A model generated the notes under the pieces. It had not been told where the DNA came from. It did not search any database and was given only the letters and a program-made list of their open reading frames with translations. DNA of 47,797 nucleotides from Chitinophagaceae bacterium UBA4857 (lineage in GTDB: Bacteria > Bacteroidota > Bacteroidia > Chitinophagales > Chitinophagaceae): positions 1 to 47,797 of the forward strand of contig DHEF01000013.1 in assembly GCA_002399735.1 (NCBI GenBank), given 5' to 3'. The position numbers were made by a program, and so were the translations under genes. Below are positions 14,263 through 22,536 of this stretch, one piece after another (position 1 is the first letter of the stretch; each line of letters starts with the position of its first letter).

Positions 14263-16554
14263 ATGAAACCAGTATTTTTATTTATTGTATTGCTGCTGCT
14301 AATATTTCAATCACATGCACAAAATAGTAAGGGCGTTATTAAAGACGCTGTAACCAGAGAGCCGATTGCCGATGTTACTATTACAAATACGGACGGAACC
14401 ATAACCGCCAGAACAAATAAACAAGGTTTTTTTTCACTTGATAGCTTACCTGCTGACAGTATAATTATTACAGCCGTAGGTTATGTAAATATAAAATACA
14501 AGCTAGTTGATTATAATACTGAAATATTGTTAAGCCGGTTAGCGGAGGAATTAGAAGATGTTGTAGTAACCGGTACCATGCGGCCGGTTACCAAAACGGC
14601 TAGCCCGATTGCGGTGGAAGTTTACTCTACACAATTTTTTAAGAAAAATCCGGCACCCAGTTTATTTGAGTCTTTACAAAACATAAACGGCGTAAGGCCA
14701 CAATTAAATTGTAGTGTTTGTAATACAGGCGACATACATATTAATGGTTTAGAAGGTCCTTATACGATGGTTACCATTGATGGTATGCCCATAGTGGGAA
14801 GTTTGGCATCGGTATATGGTTTGTTTGGCATACCCTCGCAATTAATAGAAAGAGTAGAGATCGTAAAAGGTCCCGCTTCCGGTTTATATGGCGCTGAAGC
14901 CATTGGCGGATTAGTAAATATTATTACTAAGTCGGTTGATAAAGCGCCTTGGTTATCAGTAAATGTTATGACCACCAGCTGGTTGGAGAATAATATTGAT
15001 GCAGGACTTAAGTATAAAGTAGGTAAAAAAGTAGATGCTCTATTAGGTGTGAATTACTTTAACTATGGTAATAAGAAGGATAATAACGGTGATAATTTTA
15101 CCGATGTAACATTACAGCACCGTATATCTTTATTCAATAAATACCAGTTTAAACGGAAATATAACAGAACGGCTTCATTAGCTGCCCGTTATTTTTATGA
15201 AGATCGATGGGGTGGCGAAATGAATTGGAATAAAAAATTTCGTGGAGGCGACAGCTTATATGGCGAGAGTATTTATACCAACCGGTGGGAGTTGTTTGGC
15301 AACTATCAGTTACCGGTACAGGAAAAAATGTTTTTTGCCTTTTCGGCTACCAGCCACGATCAGAATGCTTATTATGGTACCACACCTTATATGGGTAAAC
15401 AAAATATTGTATTTGGCCAATTAACATGGGATAAAACAATAGGAACTAAAAACGATTTTTTAGCCGGCATTGCCACACGTTATAACTACTATGATGACAA
15501 TTCTACGGCTACTATTGATACGCTTACCGGAAAAAACAAGCCGGAGAAATATGTAATACCCGGTGTGTTTGTACAAAACGAATGGACAATAAATGCAAAG
15601 CATTTGTTATTGACAGGCTTACGTTATGATTACCACAAAGCGCATGGTAATATTATTACACCTCGACTTGCATGGAAATACAAAATTGACGACAGGCAAA
15701 TTTTCAGGTTAAATGCAGGAACAGGTTTTAGGGTAGTGAGTGTGTTTACCGAAGATCATGCAGCATTAACCGGTGCCAGAACAGTAGAAATAAGAAACAG
15801 TTTGAAACCTGAGAAAAGTTATAATGTTAATTTGAATTATACTAATCAGTTTAAGATAAACAAAACCATTATTGGTTTGGATGCATCGGCTTGGTATTCC
15901 TATTTTACCAACCAGATTATTGCTGATTACGATACAGACCCTCAGAAAATTATTTATGATAATCTGGACGGACATGCAGTATCCAAAGGTGTATCATTAA
16001 ATCTGGATATAAATATTAATCATCGTTTAAAAGCACTTATTGGTGGTACGGTACAGCAGGTTGAAAAAGTGGAGAAAGATGATTTGGACAAAACGGTAAA
16101 AACATTTCAAATACTTACCGAAAAATGGAGCGGTACCTGGTTAATCAGCTACAATTTTCCTGCACTTGGGTTGGTAATTGATTATACAGGCAATGTATAT
16201 GGTCCTATGCGTTTACCGCTACTAGGCGAAACGGATCCCAGGTCTGCTTACTCGCCGGTATGGAGCATACAAAATATACAGTTAACCAAAGTTATAAAAC
16301 CCGGCATAGAAATATTTGGTGGGGTAAAAAACCTGCTTAACTGGACGCCTGCAAAAAATGGTTCCTTTGTTATCTCCCGTGCTAACGATCCTTTTGGTAA
16401 CAGGTTCAGTTATGAGCAGGATGGGGTAGTGGTAAATCCCGGCAAGCCTGCTAATCCGGTTAATAATTATGGGTTAGATTTTGACCCAAGTTATGTGTAC
16501 GCACCTATGCAAGGTATAAAAGGGTTTATAGGGGTAAGGTACGCTATAAAATAG
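14263..16554 (+). CDS. TonB-dependent receptor with CarboxypepD_reg-like domain
   Basis: A 763-residue outer-membrane receptor that imports a ligand using TonB energy. A signal peptide (1-20) and a carboxypeptidase-regulatory-like domain (about 22-92) are followed by a TonB-box-like EDVVVTGT, then the plug. The plug holds Q147-L-N-C150-S-V-C153-N and the highly conserved NGLEGPYTMVTIDGMPI, EIVKGPASGLYGAEAIGG and VNIITK. The remainder is a 22-strand-type barrel ending in an aromatic strand (FIGVRYAIK). The plug CxxC is seen in Bacteroidota receptors near HMA genes, which fits metal or metal-chelate import. It is preceded by an AT-rich gap with its own promoter region. Confidence 0.9.
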   Translation: MKPVFLFIVLLLLIFQSHAQNSKGVIKDAVTREPIADVTITNTDGTITARTNKQGFFSLDSLPADSIIITAVGYVNIKYKLVDYNTEILLSRLAEELEDVVVTGTMRPVTKTASPIAVEVYSTQFFKKNPAPSLFESLQNINGVRPQLNCSVCNTGDIHINGLEGPYTMVTIDGMPIVGSLASVYGLFGIPSQLIERVEIVKGPASGLYGAEAIGGLVNIITKSVDKAPWLSVNVMTTSWLENNIDAGLKYKVGKKVDALLGVNYFNYGNKKDNNGDNFTDVTLQHRISLFNKYQFKRKYNRTASLAARYFYEDRWGGEMNWNKKFRGGDSLYGESIYTNRWELFGNYQLPVQEKMFFAFSATSHDQNAYYGTTPYMGKQNIVFGQLTWDKTIGTKNDFLAGIATRYNYYDDNSTATIDTLTGKNKPEKYVIPGVFVQNEWTINAKHLLLTGLRYDYHKAHGNIITPRLAWKYKIDDRQIFRLNAGTGFRVVSVFTEDHAALTGARTVEIRNSLKPEKSYNVNLNYTNQFKINKTIIGLDASAWYSYFTNQIIADYDTDPQKIIYDNLDGHAVSKGVSLNLDININHRLKALIGGTVQQVEKVEKDDLDKTVKTFQILTEKWSGTWLISYNFPALGLVIDYTGNVYGPMRLPLLGETDPRSAYSPVWSIQNIQLTKVIKPGIEIFGGVKNLLNWTPAKNGSFVISRANDPFGNRFSYEQDGVVVNPGKPANPVNNYGLDFDPSYVYAPMQGIKGFIGVRYAIK

Positions 16555-16579
16555 GTAATATTTTACAATGTGTTAAGCA

Positions 16580-16611
16580 AAGCTCCTTACAACTGAGGGG
16601 CTTTTTGTTTT
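16580..16611 (+). terminator. Terminator of the TonB receptor gene
   Basis: AAGCTCCT and AGGGGCTT form an 8-bp stem with one G-T pair, followed by TTTTTG. The stop codon of the convergent membrane-protein gene lies inside this hairpin (16587), so the two 3' ends overlap. Confidence 0.75.
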
Positions 16612-17756
16612 GTTACCAATATTTTTTTAAGCGCAAATGCTGCCATCAAAAGTAAAGAAGGGTATAGTGTAAAAAAGAAACGATTGTGCCAATCGTCACA
16701 GGAAAGTAATACTGATAGCCATGTTAATAAAATGATAGTGAAGAAGTAAAGCGCAACAGGCTTTAATTGTTTACAAGCATAAACTAATCCCGCTACAGCT
16801 AAGATGATAACCGGCAAAAAATAGGCTATCAAAAACGCATTGTGACTGGTGCTGTAATAAGTTCTGTACAATAACCAGAAAGAGAAAGTTTTTTGGTTTA
16901 CCAGTGATAAAAAATGTCTGAAGTTATGTGTAACATAATACAGTAAACCGGCAATAGAATTTGGATTACTATCCAGTGTTTTAAGGTAAGGGGTACTGGT
17001 ACCCGGAACGCCACAGATAATATGCTCTTGTTGAAATGGTAACATTAAATCCAACTCTCCACCCGAGCCTACAAAAAGATTGATCAGAAAAAAACTAAGT
17101 ACAGCGCCAGATAAAAGAAACAATGTTTTTTTTACAACACTGTACTGTTTAAAAAAGTTAAAGGTTAGGTATAATACGGTGCCCGGAATCCATAACACAC
17201 CCGTAGGACGGGTAACACAAAGCAACCCTGTAAATAAAATTAGGCCAAGGGCTACACGCCAGTTAAGTTTTACAATACTGAATAAATAATAGGTGAATAA
17301 AATACTATAGCTAAAAAACAGTGATTCTGTTTGCAGGTAAACATTGTATGTTTGATAAGGGAAGGCGCAGATGAAGACTAAAGTTACCCAAAATGCAATT
17401 AAACGATTAGATAGCTTAGCGCACAACTTAAAAAAAGCAATCGTCGCCAGTGCATTTAATAAAAATTGTACAATAACTACCGATATATAACCCGTTTTAA
17501 GTTTAACAGCAGCGGCTATTAAAAAAATTTGCATACTGTACAGCCAAAAGTTGGGCGTACTAACAGTACCGTTTTGTAAAATATTATCTGCTTCGGTAAT
17601 ATACTTAACCGATTCTAATTGTGTAAATATACCAAAACGCCATAACAGTAAAGTTTGCATACCCAACCAGGCCGCTATTAATATATAACAACCACTACGG
17701 GATTGTTGTAATCCGTTTGAAAATGTTATAAGTGAAAAATTTGCTTTGGCTGGCAT
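16587..17756 (-). CDS. Multi-pass membrane protein, probable GT-C glycosyltransferase
   Basis: A 389-residue protein with about 10 hydrophobic segments through its length. The early acidic loop (QLESVKYITEADNI), the YLQTESLFFSYSILF segment and the LCVTRPTG-VLWIPG block resemble Bacteroidota glycosyltransferase family 39/87-like membrane enzymes, which use a lipid-phosphate sugar. No single diagnostic catalytic motif is certain. It lies 33 nt downstream of the anti-sigma gene on the same strand but has its own -7 box. Role in envelope glycan synthesis is inferred. Confidence 0.6.
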   Translation of the reverse strand: MPAKANFSLITFSNGLQQSRSGCYILIAAWLGMQTLLLWRFGIFTQLESVKYITEADNILQNGTVSTPNFWLYSMQIFLIAAAVKLKTGYISVVIVQFLLNALATIAFFKLCAKLSNRLIAFWVTLVFICAFPYQTYNVYLQTESLFFSYSILFTYYLFSIVKLNWRVALGLILFTGLLCVTRPTGVLWIPGTVLYLTFNFFKQYSVVKKTLFLLSGAVLSFFLINLFVGSGGELDLMLPFQQEHIICGVPGTSTPYLKTLDSNPNSIAGLLYYVTHNFRHFLSLVNQKTFSFWLLYRTYYSTSHNAFLIAYFLPVIILAVAGLVYACKQLKPVALYFFTIILLTWLSVLLSCDDWHNRFFFTLYPSLLLMAAFALKKILVTKQKAPQL

Positions 17757-17760
17757 GCAA

Positions 17761-17768
17761 CAAAGATA
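17761..17768 (-). promoter_or_regulatory. -7 box TATCTTTG, 4 nt before the GT-C start codon
   Basis: Exact TAnnTTTG match on the minus strand, ending 4 nt before the ATG. The transcription start would coincide with or adjoin the start codon. Confidence 0.6.
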
Positions 17769-17789
17769 GGTGGCAAAGCTGAATGCGGC

Positions 17790-18305
17790 TTATCCCCGCT
17801 GCTGCCGCATCTTTCTTTTTTTACCGGTTAAATATTGGTCTAACAAAAATAATCCTAAAATCATATTTAAGGCCAGTACTACATTAACCCAATCGTTATT
17901 AAATAATACAGAATAGTCAAAATTATGTTCCGGTATCAGGGTTTTATCGTCAGCGGGGGCAAAATCAAATTTTACCTGTAAAAAAGCATATATAACAAAT
18001 ACACTCACAATACCAATAAATACAGCAGCCAACCCTTTGATAATATTATTGTTAATATAAATTTTTGTGGCCGGTGCAATGCTTTCTTTGGCTATGCTTT
18101 CCATTACGTTTTTCGTAAAACGTAAGGATGGGGCGTCCAGCGATGATTGTTGTAACAATTGTTGTACCTGTATTAATGCAGTATAATTTTCTTTCCAAAG
18201 ATTATCGGTTGCTATTAATTGTTCAACAGCAGCTTTTTCGGCAGCTGAGCAAGTTCCGTCAATATACTGCCACAATCGCAGGTTCATGGTATCCTCGTTT
18301 TGCAT
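17790..18305 (-). CDS. Putative anti-sigma factor (membrane)
   Basis: A 171-residue protein whose N-terminal 80 residues are soluble (LWQYIDGTCSAAEKAAVEQLIA..) and resemble the N-terminal fold of anti-sigma factors. Two transmembrane segments follow at about 89-111 and 138-158. It begins 16 nt after the ECF sigma gene stop on the same strand, the usual sigma/anti-sigma order. It probably binds the sigma factor in the cytoplasm and releases it on an envelope signal. Canonical HXXXCXXC is absent, so it is not a zinc-binding ZAS type. An internal ATG at residue 7 is a possible alternative start. Confidence 0.7.
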   Translation of the reverse strand: MQNEDTMNLRLWQYIDGTCSAAEKAAVEQLIATDNLWKENYTALIQVQQLLQQSSLDAPSLRFTKNVMESIAKESIAPATKIYINNNIIKGLAAVFIGIVSVFVIYAFLQVKFDFAPADDKTLIPEHNFDYSVLFNNDWVNVVLALNMILGLFLLDQYLTGKKRKMRQQRG

Positions 18306-18321
18306 ATTGATATATTTAAAA

Positions 18322-18903
18322 TTAACGAATATCTATTAACTCTTGTTTAAAATTGGTCTCCAGCTTTTCTTTAAGTCTGTTGCGGGCACGAAACAAGCGT
18401 ACTTTCACCGCACTATTTTCTATTCCTAAAATTTGTCCTATCTCCTCTAATGTTTGCTCGGCTTTATAAAATAAGGTGATAATGTGGGCATCATCGGCAG
18501 ATAAAAGCGCAATGGCACTAGTCAGCATGTGGCTTTTTGATTTTTGCTCAATTAAATTAGCTTGCATACCCGAATCTTTACTGTCTGCTTCAAACATAGT
18601 TTGTTCGTTATCCAGAGATTGAAGCGGAATTTTTTTCTTTCGCAAAAAGCTTAGTGCAGTATTATTAGCAATGGTATATAACCAAGTGCTGAATTTTGAG
18701 GTGCCGTTAAAACCGGCTAATGATTTATAAGCCTTTACAAAAACATCCTGTGCAATTTCCTCCGCCTCTTCACGGGAGGGCACTATGCGTAATACCAATG
18801 TAAACACAAATTGCTGATAGCGGTTTACCAGCATAGCATAAGCCTGCTGGTTACCATTAAGTACCAGGGTAATAATTACACTATCGCTCAGTTCGGTTGA
18901 CAT
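18322..18903 (-). CDS. ECF-type RNA polymerase sigma factor
   Basis: A 193-residue sigma-70 family protein. Region 2 contains YQQFVFTLVLRIVPSREEAEEIAQDVFVKAYKSL and FSTWLYTIANNTALSFLRKKK. Region 4 contains LEEIGQILGIENSAVKVRLFRARNRLKEKL, a helix-turn-helix. The start is placed at the second methionine (MSTELSDSVI), since the 14 residues before it are hydrophobic and not part of the fold. It is followed by a putative anti-sigma gene. A box TAACCTTTG, with one extra base between TA and TTTG, lies about 45 nt upstream of the start. Confidence 0.92.
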   Translation of the reverse strand: MSTELSDSVIITLVLNGNQQAYAMLVNRYQQFVFTLVLRIVPSREEAEEIAQDVFVKAYKSLAGFNGTSKFSTWLYTIANNTALSFLRKKKIPLQSLDNEQTMFEADSKDSGMQANLIEQKSKSHMLTSAIALLSADDAHIITLFYKAEQTLEEIGQILGIENSAVKVRLFRARNRLKEKLETNFKQELIDIR

Positions 18904-18954
18904 CCAGGGGTATAAGACTACCTGTTTGATAATAAGGTTACACAAAGGTTAGGA

Positions 18955-19110
18955 ATAAAGCGCAAAGCTTAAAACTAAAAAGCGGAAAGCCGAAGGCCGA
19001 AGGCTGAATGCTTAATGCCTCATGCTTTTAACGCTTAATACAGAATGCGTAGTACTAAATGCAAAGTGCAGAAACTATAATTAAAGGATTTCTGCTTTTA
19101 GCTTTAAGCA
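18955..19110. repeat. Degenerate word array (GCTGAATGC / AAAGCGGAAAGC type)
   Basis: Near-repeats of AAGCGGAAAGC, CGAAGGCTGAATGC, TTAATGCCTCATGC and similar fill the space between the divergent sigma and DUF6249 genes. The same word family is at 32445-32498. No gene is visible in 18904-19220. Confidence 0.55.
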
Positions 19111-19220
19111 TTTGACGACGTTTAGCTTTTTAATTTTTTTTTCATAATCCTGTAACCTGTTCTTTACACCTGTTGTCATATAGGCATCACCAATTAATTG
19201 ATAACTTAAATAATAAAATT

Positions 19221-19643
19221 ATGACTGGCGGAGAAGCACTGGTAATGGTAATACTTTTTGTAAGTGGATTTGCTACCATTTTCGGAATATTTTACTTACG
19301 TACTAAACAAAATATGGCTATGGTTGAAAAAGGCGTTAGCCCCAGACAGTTTATTAACAGACCCGCACCTTTTAAAAGCTTAAAATGGGCCTTATTATTA
19401 ATAGGCGTAGGCCTTGGTTTGTTTTTAGCTTATTTGCTGGACTATCAGGTTTTTGGACGAGTGGAGCATTATATTGGTTTGGATGGCAACAGCCATTACA
19501 GAAGTTATGGAGAAAGGGTAATTATGTACTTTGCTTTAATCCCTCTGGGTGGCGGCCTTGGTTTATTTGGCAGCTATTTGGTTGAAAAAAAGTGGTGGGA
19601 TAAGCAGGAGGAAGACATCAAACGTTTAGAAGGAAATATTTAA
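19221..19643 (+). CDS. Small membrane protein, DUF6249-like
   Basis: A 140-residue protein with three hydrophobic segments (about 3-22, 53-72, 99-117). The pattern YLRTKQNMAMVEKGVSP, with a short basic loop after the first segment, resembles DUF6249 proteins. The ATG at 19221 starts the hydrophobic segment directly; an upstream in-frame TTG at 19173 adds only a polar stretch and is rejected. The gene is divergent from the ECF sigma operon, and related small proteins are often sigma/anti-sigma associated. Function unknown. Confidence 0.7.
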   Translation: MTGGEALVMVILFVSGFATIFGIFYLRTKQNMAMVEKGVSPRQFINRPAPFKSLKWALLLIGVGLGLFLAYLLDYQVFGRVEHYIGLDGNSHYRSYGERVIMYFALIPLGGGLGLFGSYLVEKKWWDKQEEDIKRLEGNI

Positions 19644-19663
19644 TAACAAACGTTAGGCATTTA

Positions 19664-19700
19664 ATGGCTCGTGTTTATACACGAGCCATTTTTGTTTTTG
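19664..19700 (+). terminator. Terminator with 11-bp stem and TTAT loop
   Basis: ATGGCTCGTGT and ACACGAGCCAT pair perfectly around a TTAT loop, followed by TTTTGTTTTT. It lies 20 nt after the DUF6249-like gene. Confidence 0.92.
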
Positions 19701-19747
19701 GCTAATCATTTTTACTTGCCTCACTTTGCCAGGATATGTTATACTGC

Positions 19748-19855
19748 TGACGAGCTGCCCGATGGAAGCGGCACCGAAAGCCGCATAGCGGCTGTAGGTA
19801 CAGCGTACAGCGGGAACCAAAGCTGACCGGAGTTACTACTGCCGACAGCCCCAAA
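19748..19855 (+). repeat. Repeat III, second copy
   Basis: Opens GAGCTGCCCGATGG, contains AAGCCGCATAGCGGCT and AGCGGGAACC, and ends TTACTACTGCCGACAGCCCC. It is homologous to 13198-13320. Together with the terminator and the carA promoter it fills the 306-base gap before carA. Confidence 0.6.
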
Positions 19856-19909
19856 GAATTATCTGATAAATTGTGTATTATTTATACCTGAAAAAATCTT
19901 GTTTATCCC

Positions 19910-19917
19910 TACCTTTG
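19910..19917 (+). promoter_or_regulatory. carA promoter -7 box (TACCTTTG)
   Basis: Exact TAnnTTTG match, leaving an AT-rich leader of about 30 nt before the ATG at 19950. A weak -33 element (CCTG at 19887-19890) is spaced 19 nt upstream. Confidence 0.65.
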
Positions 19918-19949
19918 CGCAATTTGTTTTTTTAGTATAAAATATAAAC

Positions 19950-21044
19950 ATGCCCGCAACAAAAAATCCAGCAGTTTTATTATTATCGGACGGAACCGTA
20001 GCCTATGGCACTGCCTTTGGCGCTATGGGTACTGCCACCGGCGAAATTTGTTTTAATACCGGTATGACCGGCTACCAGGAAGTATTTACCGACCCTAGTT
20101 ATTTTGGGCAGATTTTAATTATGAATGCTGCCCATATTGGTAACTATGGTTTTAAAAATGAAGATGTTGAATCAGGATCGGTAAAAATAAAAGGACTGAT
20201 TGGCCGAAACCTGGAGCAGCAATACAGCCGTTTTTTAGCACACGGATCGTTGCAGGATTATTTACAGGCAAACAATGTGGTGGCCATTGAAGATGTGGAT
20301 ACCCGTGCGTTGGTGGGGCATATACGTACCAAGGGTGCTATGAACTGCATCATATCATCGGAAACTACCGACCTGATTGAATTAAAAAGAAGATTGGCCG
20401 AAGTGCCAAATATGGATGGTCTGGAACTGGCATCGCAGGTTTCTACCACCGAAGCGTATGCATTGGGCGACCCTAACTCGGCTATTAAAGTAGCGGTTTT
20501 AGATTATGGCGTTAAACAAAATATTTTAAAATGCATGACTGACCGTGGTGCGTTTGTAAAAGTTTTTCCTGCCAAAACACCTTTTGCCGAAGTAAAAGCT
20601 TTTAACCCCAACGGCTATTTTATATCTAACGGTCCCGGCGATCCGGCACCCATGGATTATGCTATTGAAACGGTAAAAGAAATTTTGAAAGAAGAAAAAC
20701 CTGTTTTTGGTATTTGCCTTGGTCATCAATTGTTGGCATTGGCAAATGGTATTCCTACTTTTAAAATGCACCATGGCCACCGTGGTTTAAATCATCCGGT
20801 TAAAAATGTAATTACCGGCCGTTCGGAAATTACTACGCAAAACCATGGTTTTGGTGTTGACCCCGAAGCGGTAAAAAATGCGGAACATATTGAGATTACA
20901 CACGTAAACCTGAACGATAAATCCATTGAAGGAATAAGAATAAAAGGGAAGCCTGCTTTTTCGGTGCAATACCATCCGGAAGCAACACCTGGTCCGCACG
21001 ATTCCCGTTACCTGTTCGATCAGTTTATTGATATGATGAAGTGA
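19950..21044 (+). CDS. carA: Carbamoyl-phosphate synthase small subunit (glutaminase)
   Basis: A 364-residue glutamine amidotransferase subunit that supplies ammonia to CarB for arginine and pyrimidine synthesis. An N-terminal CPSase_sm_chain domain (LLSDGTVAYGTAFGA, GEICFNTGMTGYQE) is followed by a class I GATase domain with the nucleophile Cys256 in FGICLGHQLLALANG and the His/Glu of QYHPEATPGPHDS. carB is not adjacent in this window. The gene has its own promoter and a strong terminator, so it is monocistronic here. Confidence 0.97.
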   Translation: MPATKNPAVLLLSDGTVAYGTAFGAMGTATGEICFNTGMTGYQEVFTDPSYFGQILIMNAAHIGNYGFKNEDVESGSVKIKGLIGRNLEQQYSRFLAHGSLQDYLQANNVVAIEDVDTRALVGHIRTKGAMNCIISSETTDLIELKRRLAEVPNMDGLELASQVSTTEAYALGDPNSAIKVAVLDYGVKQNILKCMTDRGAFVKVFPAKTPFAEVKAFNPNGYFISNGPGDPAPMDYAIETVKEILKEEKPVFGICLGHQLLALANGIPTFKMHHGHRGLNHPVKNVITGRSEITTQNHGFGVDPEAVKNAEHIEITHVNLNDKSIEGIRIKGKPAFSVQYHPEATPGPHDSRYLFDQFIDMMK

Positions 21045-21089
21045 TTGGATTGCTAATTAATAACTAGTAATTAAGAATTAATAATATTT

Positions 21090-21138
21090 AAAGTCTTCGG
21101 TTAGCAAGTGTATACTTTGTTAATCGAAGACTTTTTTT
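21090..21138 (+). terminator. carA terminator
   Basis: AAAGTCTTCGGTTA and TAATCGAAGACTTT form a 14-bp stem with one G-T pair; the loop itself contains AAGTGTATACTT. A run of T follows. It starts 45 nt after the carA stop codon. Confidence 0.88.
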
Positions 21139-21139
21139 A

Positions 21140-21220
21140 TGTTATCATCTGTAGTGCTACTATCATCGTCCCTTGCGTCGCACTCTTGTACACTTGTAAC
21201 TTTACTCAACATTGTGCAAG
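21140..21220 (+). repeat. Family I modular repeat
   Basis: GTTATCATCTGTAGTGCTAC, TATCATCGTCCCTTGCGTCG and CACTCTTGTAC, then a variant end ACTCAACATTGTGCAAG. It is the first part of a composite repeat reaching to 21366. Confidence 0.85.
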
Positions 21221-21242
21221 GTGCACCCCGAGTTATCGGCGG

Positions 21243-21366
21243 TACTGCAACAATTCTATTGGGTATTATGTTTCTAACCCCGAGCTTAGCAAGGTGCGTT
21301 TGATTCGGGGCAGTACTCCGCACTTTGGTCGGCGCATTCGGTAATTTTATTGGGCATTGTGTAAGT
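21243..21366 (+). repeat. Long composite module, near-identical to 47632-47752
   Basis: The 70 bases 21251-21320 match the reverse complement of 47683-47752 at 68 of 70 positions. The segment lies between two AATTCTATTGGG / TATTGGGCATTGTG boundary modules and contains CCCCGAGCTTAGCAAGG and TTTGATTCGGGG, which can pair at their ends (CCCCGA with TCGGGG). Confidence 0.85.
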
Positions 21367-21420
21367 TGCGTACTTTATGTTTGCAAAACAAAAGAGGTTT
21401 TTTAAATATTCAGATTTTTA

Positions 21421-21474
21421 AGCCCCTCCTTCGGAGGTTCCTTAAAAGGAAGTAACGAAGTTAGAGGGAGGCTT
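21421..21474 (+). repeat. Family II structured element
   Basis: GCCCCTCCTTCGGAGGTTCC, TTAAAAGGAAG, GAGGGAGGCTTTT. The outer arms pair (GCCCCTC with GAGGGAGGC, imperfect), with inner hairpins CTCCTTCGGAG and TTCCTTAAAAGGAA. On the plus strand it ends in T-rich DNA and could terminate transcription. Confidence 0.65.
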
Positions 21475-21481
21475 TTCTTTA

Positions 21482-21895
21482 TTACAAAAAGGCTAGTATA
21501 AAAATGGCTACCAGTACTACAAAAAATGGAATCAGTATTTTTTTGTTAGCAGTTTTCTTTACTTCATCGGGGTATTGTAAAAATTTTTGTACATAACCAT
21601 CAAATTTTTTGGGGGTACCAAAGCCATACAAAACAACAGGGTAGGTTACGCCAAAAAGTAATAAGGCAATTAATTTACCGGCACTGCGGCCACTAAGTCC
21701 GGCTGTATTTCGGTTATTAAATAACCTGCTAAACGGCGGATAAATTTGTACAATTAATAAATAAGCCATTACCAACAACATCATTAACCAGATGGTGAGA
21801 AAGATGTTTCCGTTTTTACGACCAAGATTGCCGTCTTTTTTCTTTTCACTTATTTCCCAGTACTGACCGCCGTACAAAGCCTCCATGTATGTCAT
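21482..21895 (-). CDS. Small integral membrane protein, unknown
   Basis: A 137-residue protein with three hydrophobic segments (about 31-50, 73-91, 119-136), a short charged N-terminus (GGQYWEISEKKKDGNLGRKNG) and the loop YPPFSRLFNNRN. I do not recognise the family. It converges with carA, across a repeat-filled gap, and is divergent from aroQ. Confidence 0.65.
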   Translation of the reverse strand: MTYMEALYGGQYWEISEKKKDGNLGRKNGNIFLTIWLMMLLVMAYLLIVQIYPPFSRLFNNRNTAGLSGRSAGKLIALLLFGVTYPVVLYGFGTPKKFDGYVQKFLQYPDEVKKTANKKILIPFFVVLVAIFILAFL

Positions 21896-21967
21896 GTTGT
21901 AAGTTTGAATAAAAGTAGAATGGGGGCGGCAATTTTTTTATACCCTATACATGGTATTTAATAGGTA

Positions 21968-21985
21968 GGTTGAAAATGTTCAACC
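21968..21985. other. 18-bp perfect inverted repeat upstream of aroQ
   Basis: GGTTGAA and TTCAACC flank AATG, between the divergent membrane-protein and aroQ genes. It could be an operator or a small hairpin; there is no T-tract, so it is not a normal terminator. Confidence 0.4.
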
Positions 21986-22048
21986 CCTAAATTGTATAAG
22001 TTTTTACTTTCTACTTTTTAATTTTTAATTTGCACACAAACAAGCAGT

Positions 22049-22471
22049 ATGAAAATAGCAATTATAAACGGACCCAATTTAAACCTGTTAGGCACCCGTG
22101 AGCCCGAAGTGTACGGCAGTACTACTTTTGAGCAATATTTTCAGCAGTTGCAACAGCAGTTTCCACAGGTTACGTTCAGCTATTTTCAAAGTAATATAGA
22201 AGGAGAACTGGTTAACTACTTACAAGAAAATGGTTTTAATGCAGATGGTATTGTTTTAAACCCAGCAGCCTACACACATACATCAGTAGCTATTGGCGAT
22301 GCCATTGCTGCTATTAAAACGCCGGTGGTAGAAGTGCATATTTCCAATGTACATGCCAGAGAAGCTTTCCGCCAGGTGAATTATGTAAGCGCCAAAGCTG
22401 TTGGCACCATTACGGGTCTTGGTTTAAAAGGTTATCAGTTAGCAGTTGAGTTTTTATTGAATAATAAGTAG
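22049..22471 (+). CDS. aroQ: 3-dehydroquinate dehydratase, type II
   Basis: A 140-residue dodecameric type II dehydroquinase (EC 4.2.1.10), the third step of the shikimate pathway. The N-terminus MKIAIINGPNLNLLGTREPE with the active-site Tyr in VYGS, the FFQSNIEGELV-type block (YFQSNIEGELVNYL), NPAAYTHTSVAI and EVHISNVHARE with its catalytic His are all present. Length is normal. It stands alone, followed by 848 bases of repeats. Confidence 0.96.
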   Translation: MKIAIINGPNLNLLGTREPEVYGSTTFEQYFQQLQQQFPQVTFSYFQSNIEGELVNYLQENGFNADGIVLNPAAYTHTSVAIGDAIAAIKTPVVEVHISNVHAREAFRQVNYVSAKAVGTITGLGLKGYQLAVEFLLNNK

Positions 22472-22536
22472 GTGTGAGCAGGGCGAATCATCATTCGGGA
22501 TAAACTGACTTTTTCAGGCCGATAAGTTTTTGGTAT

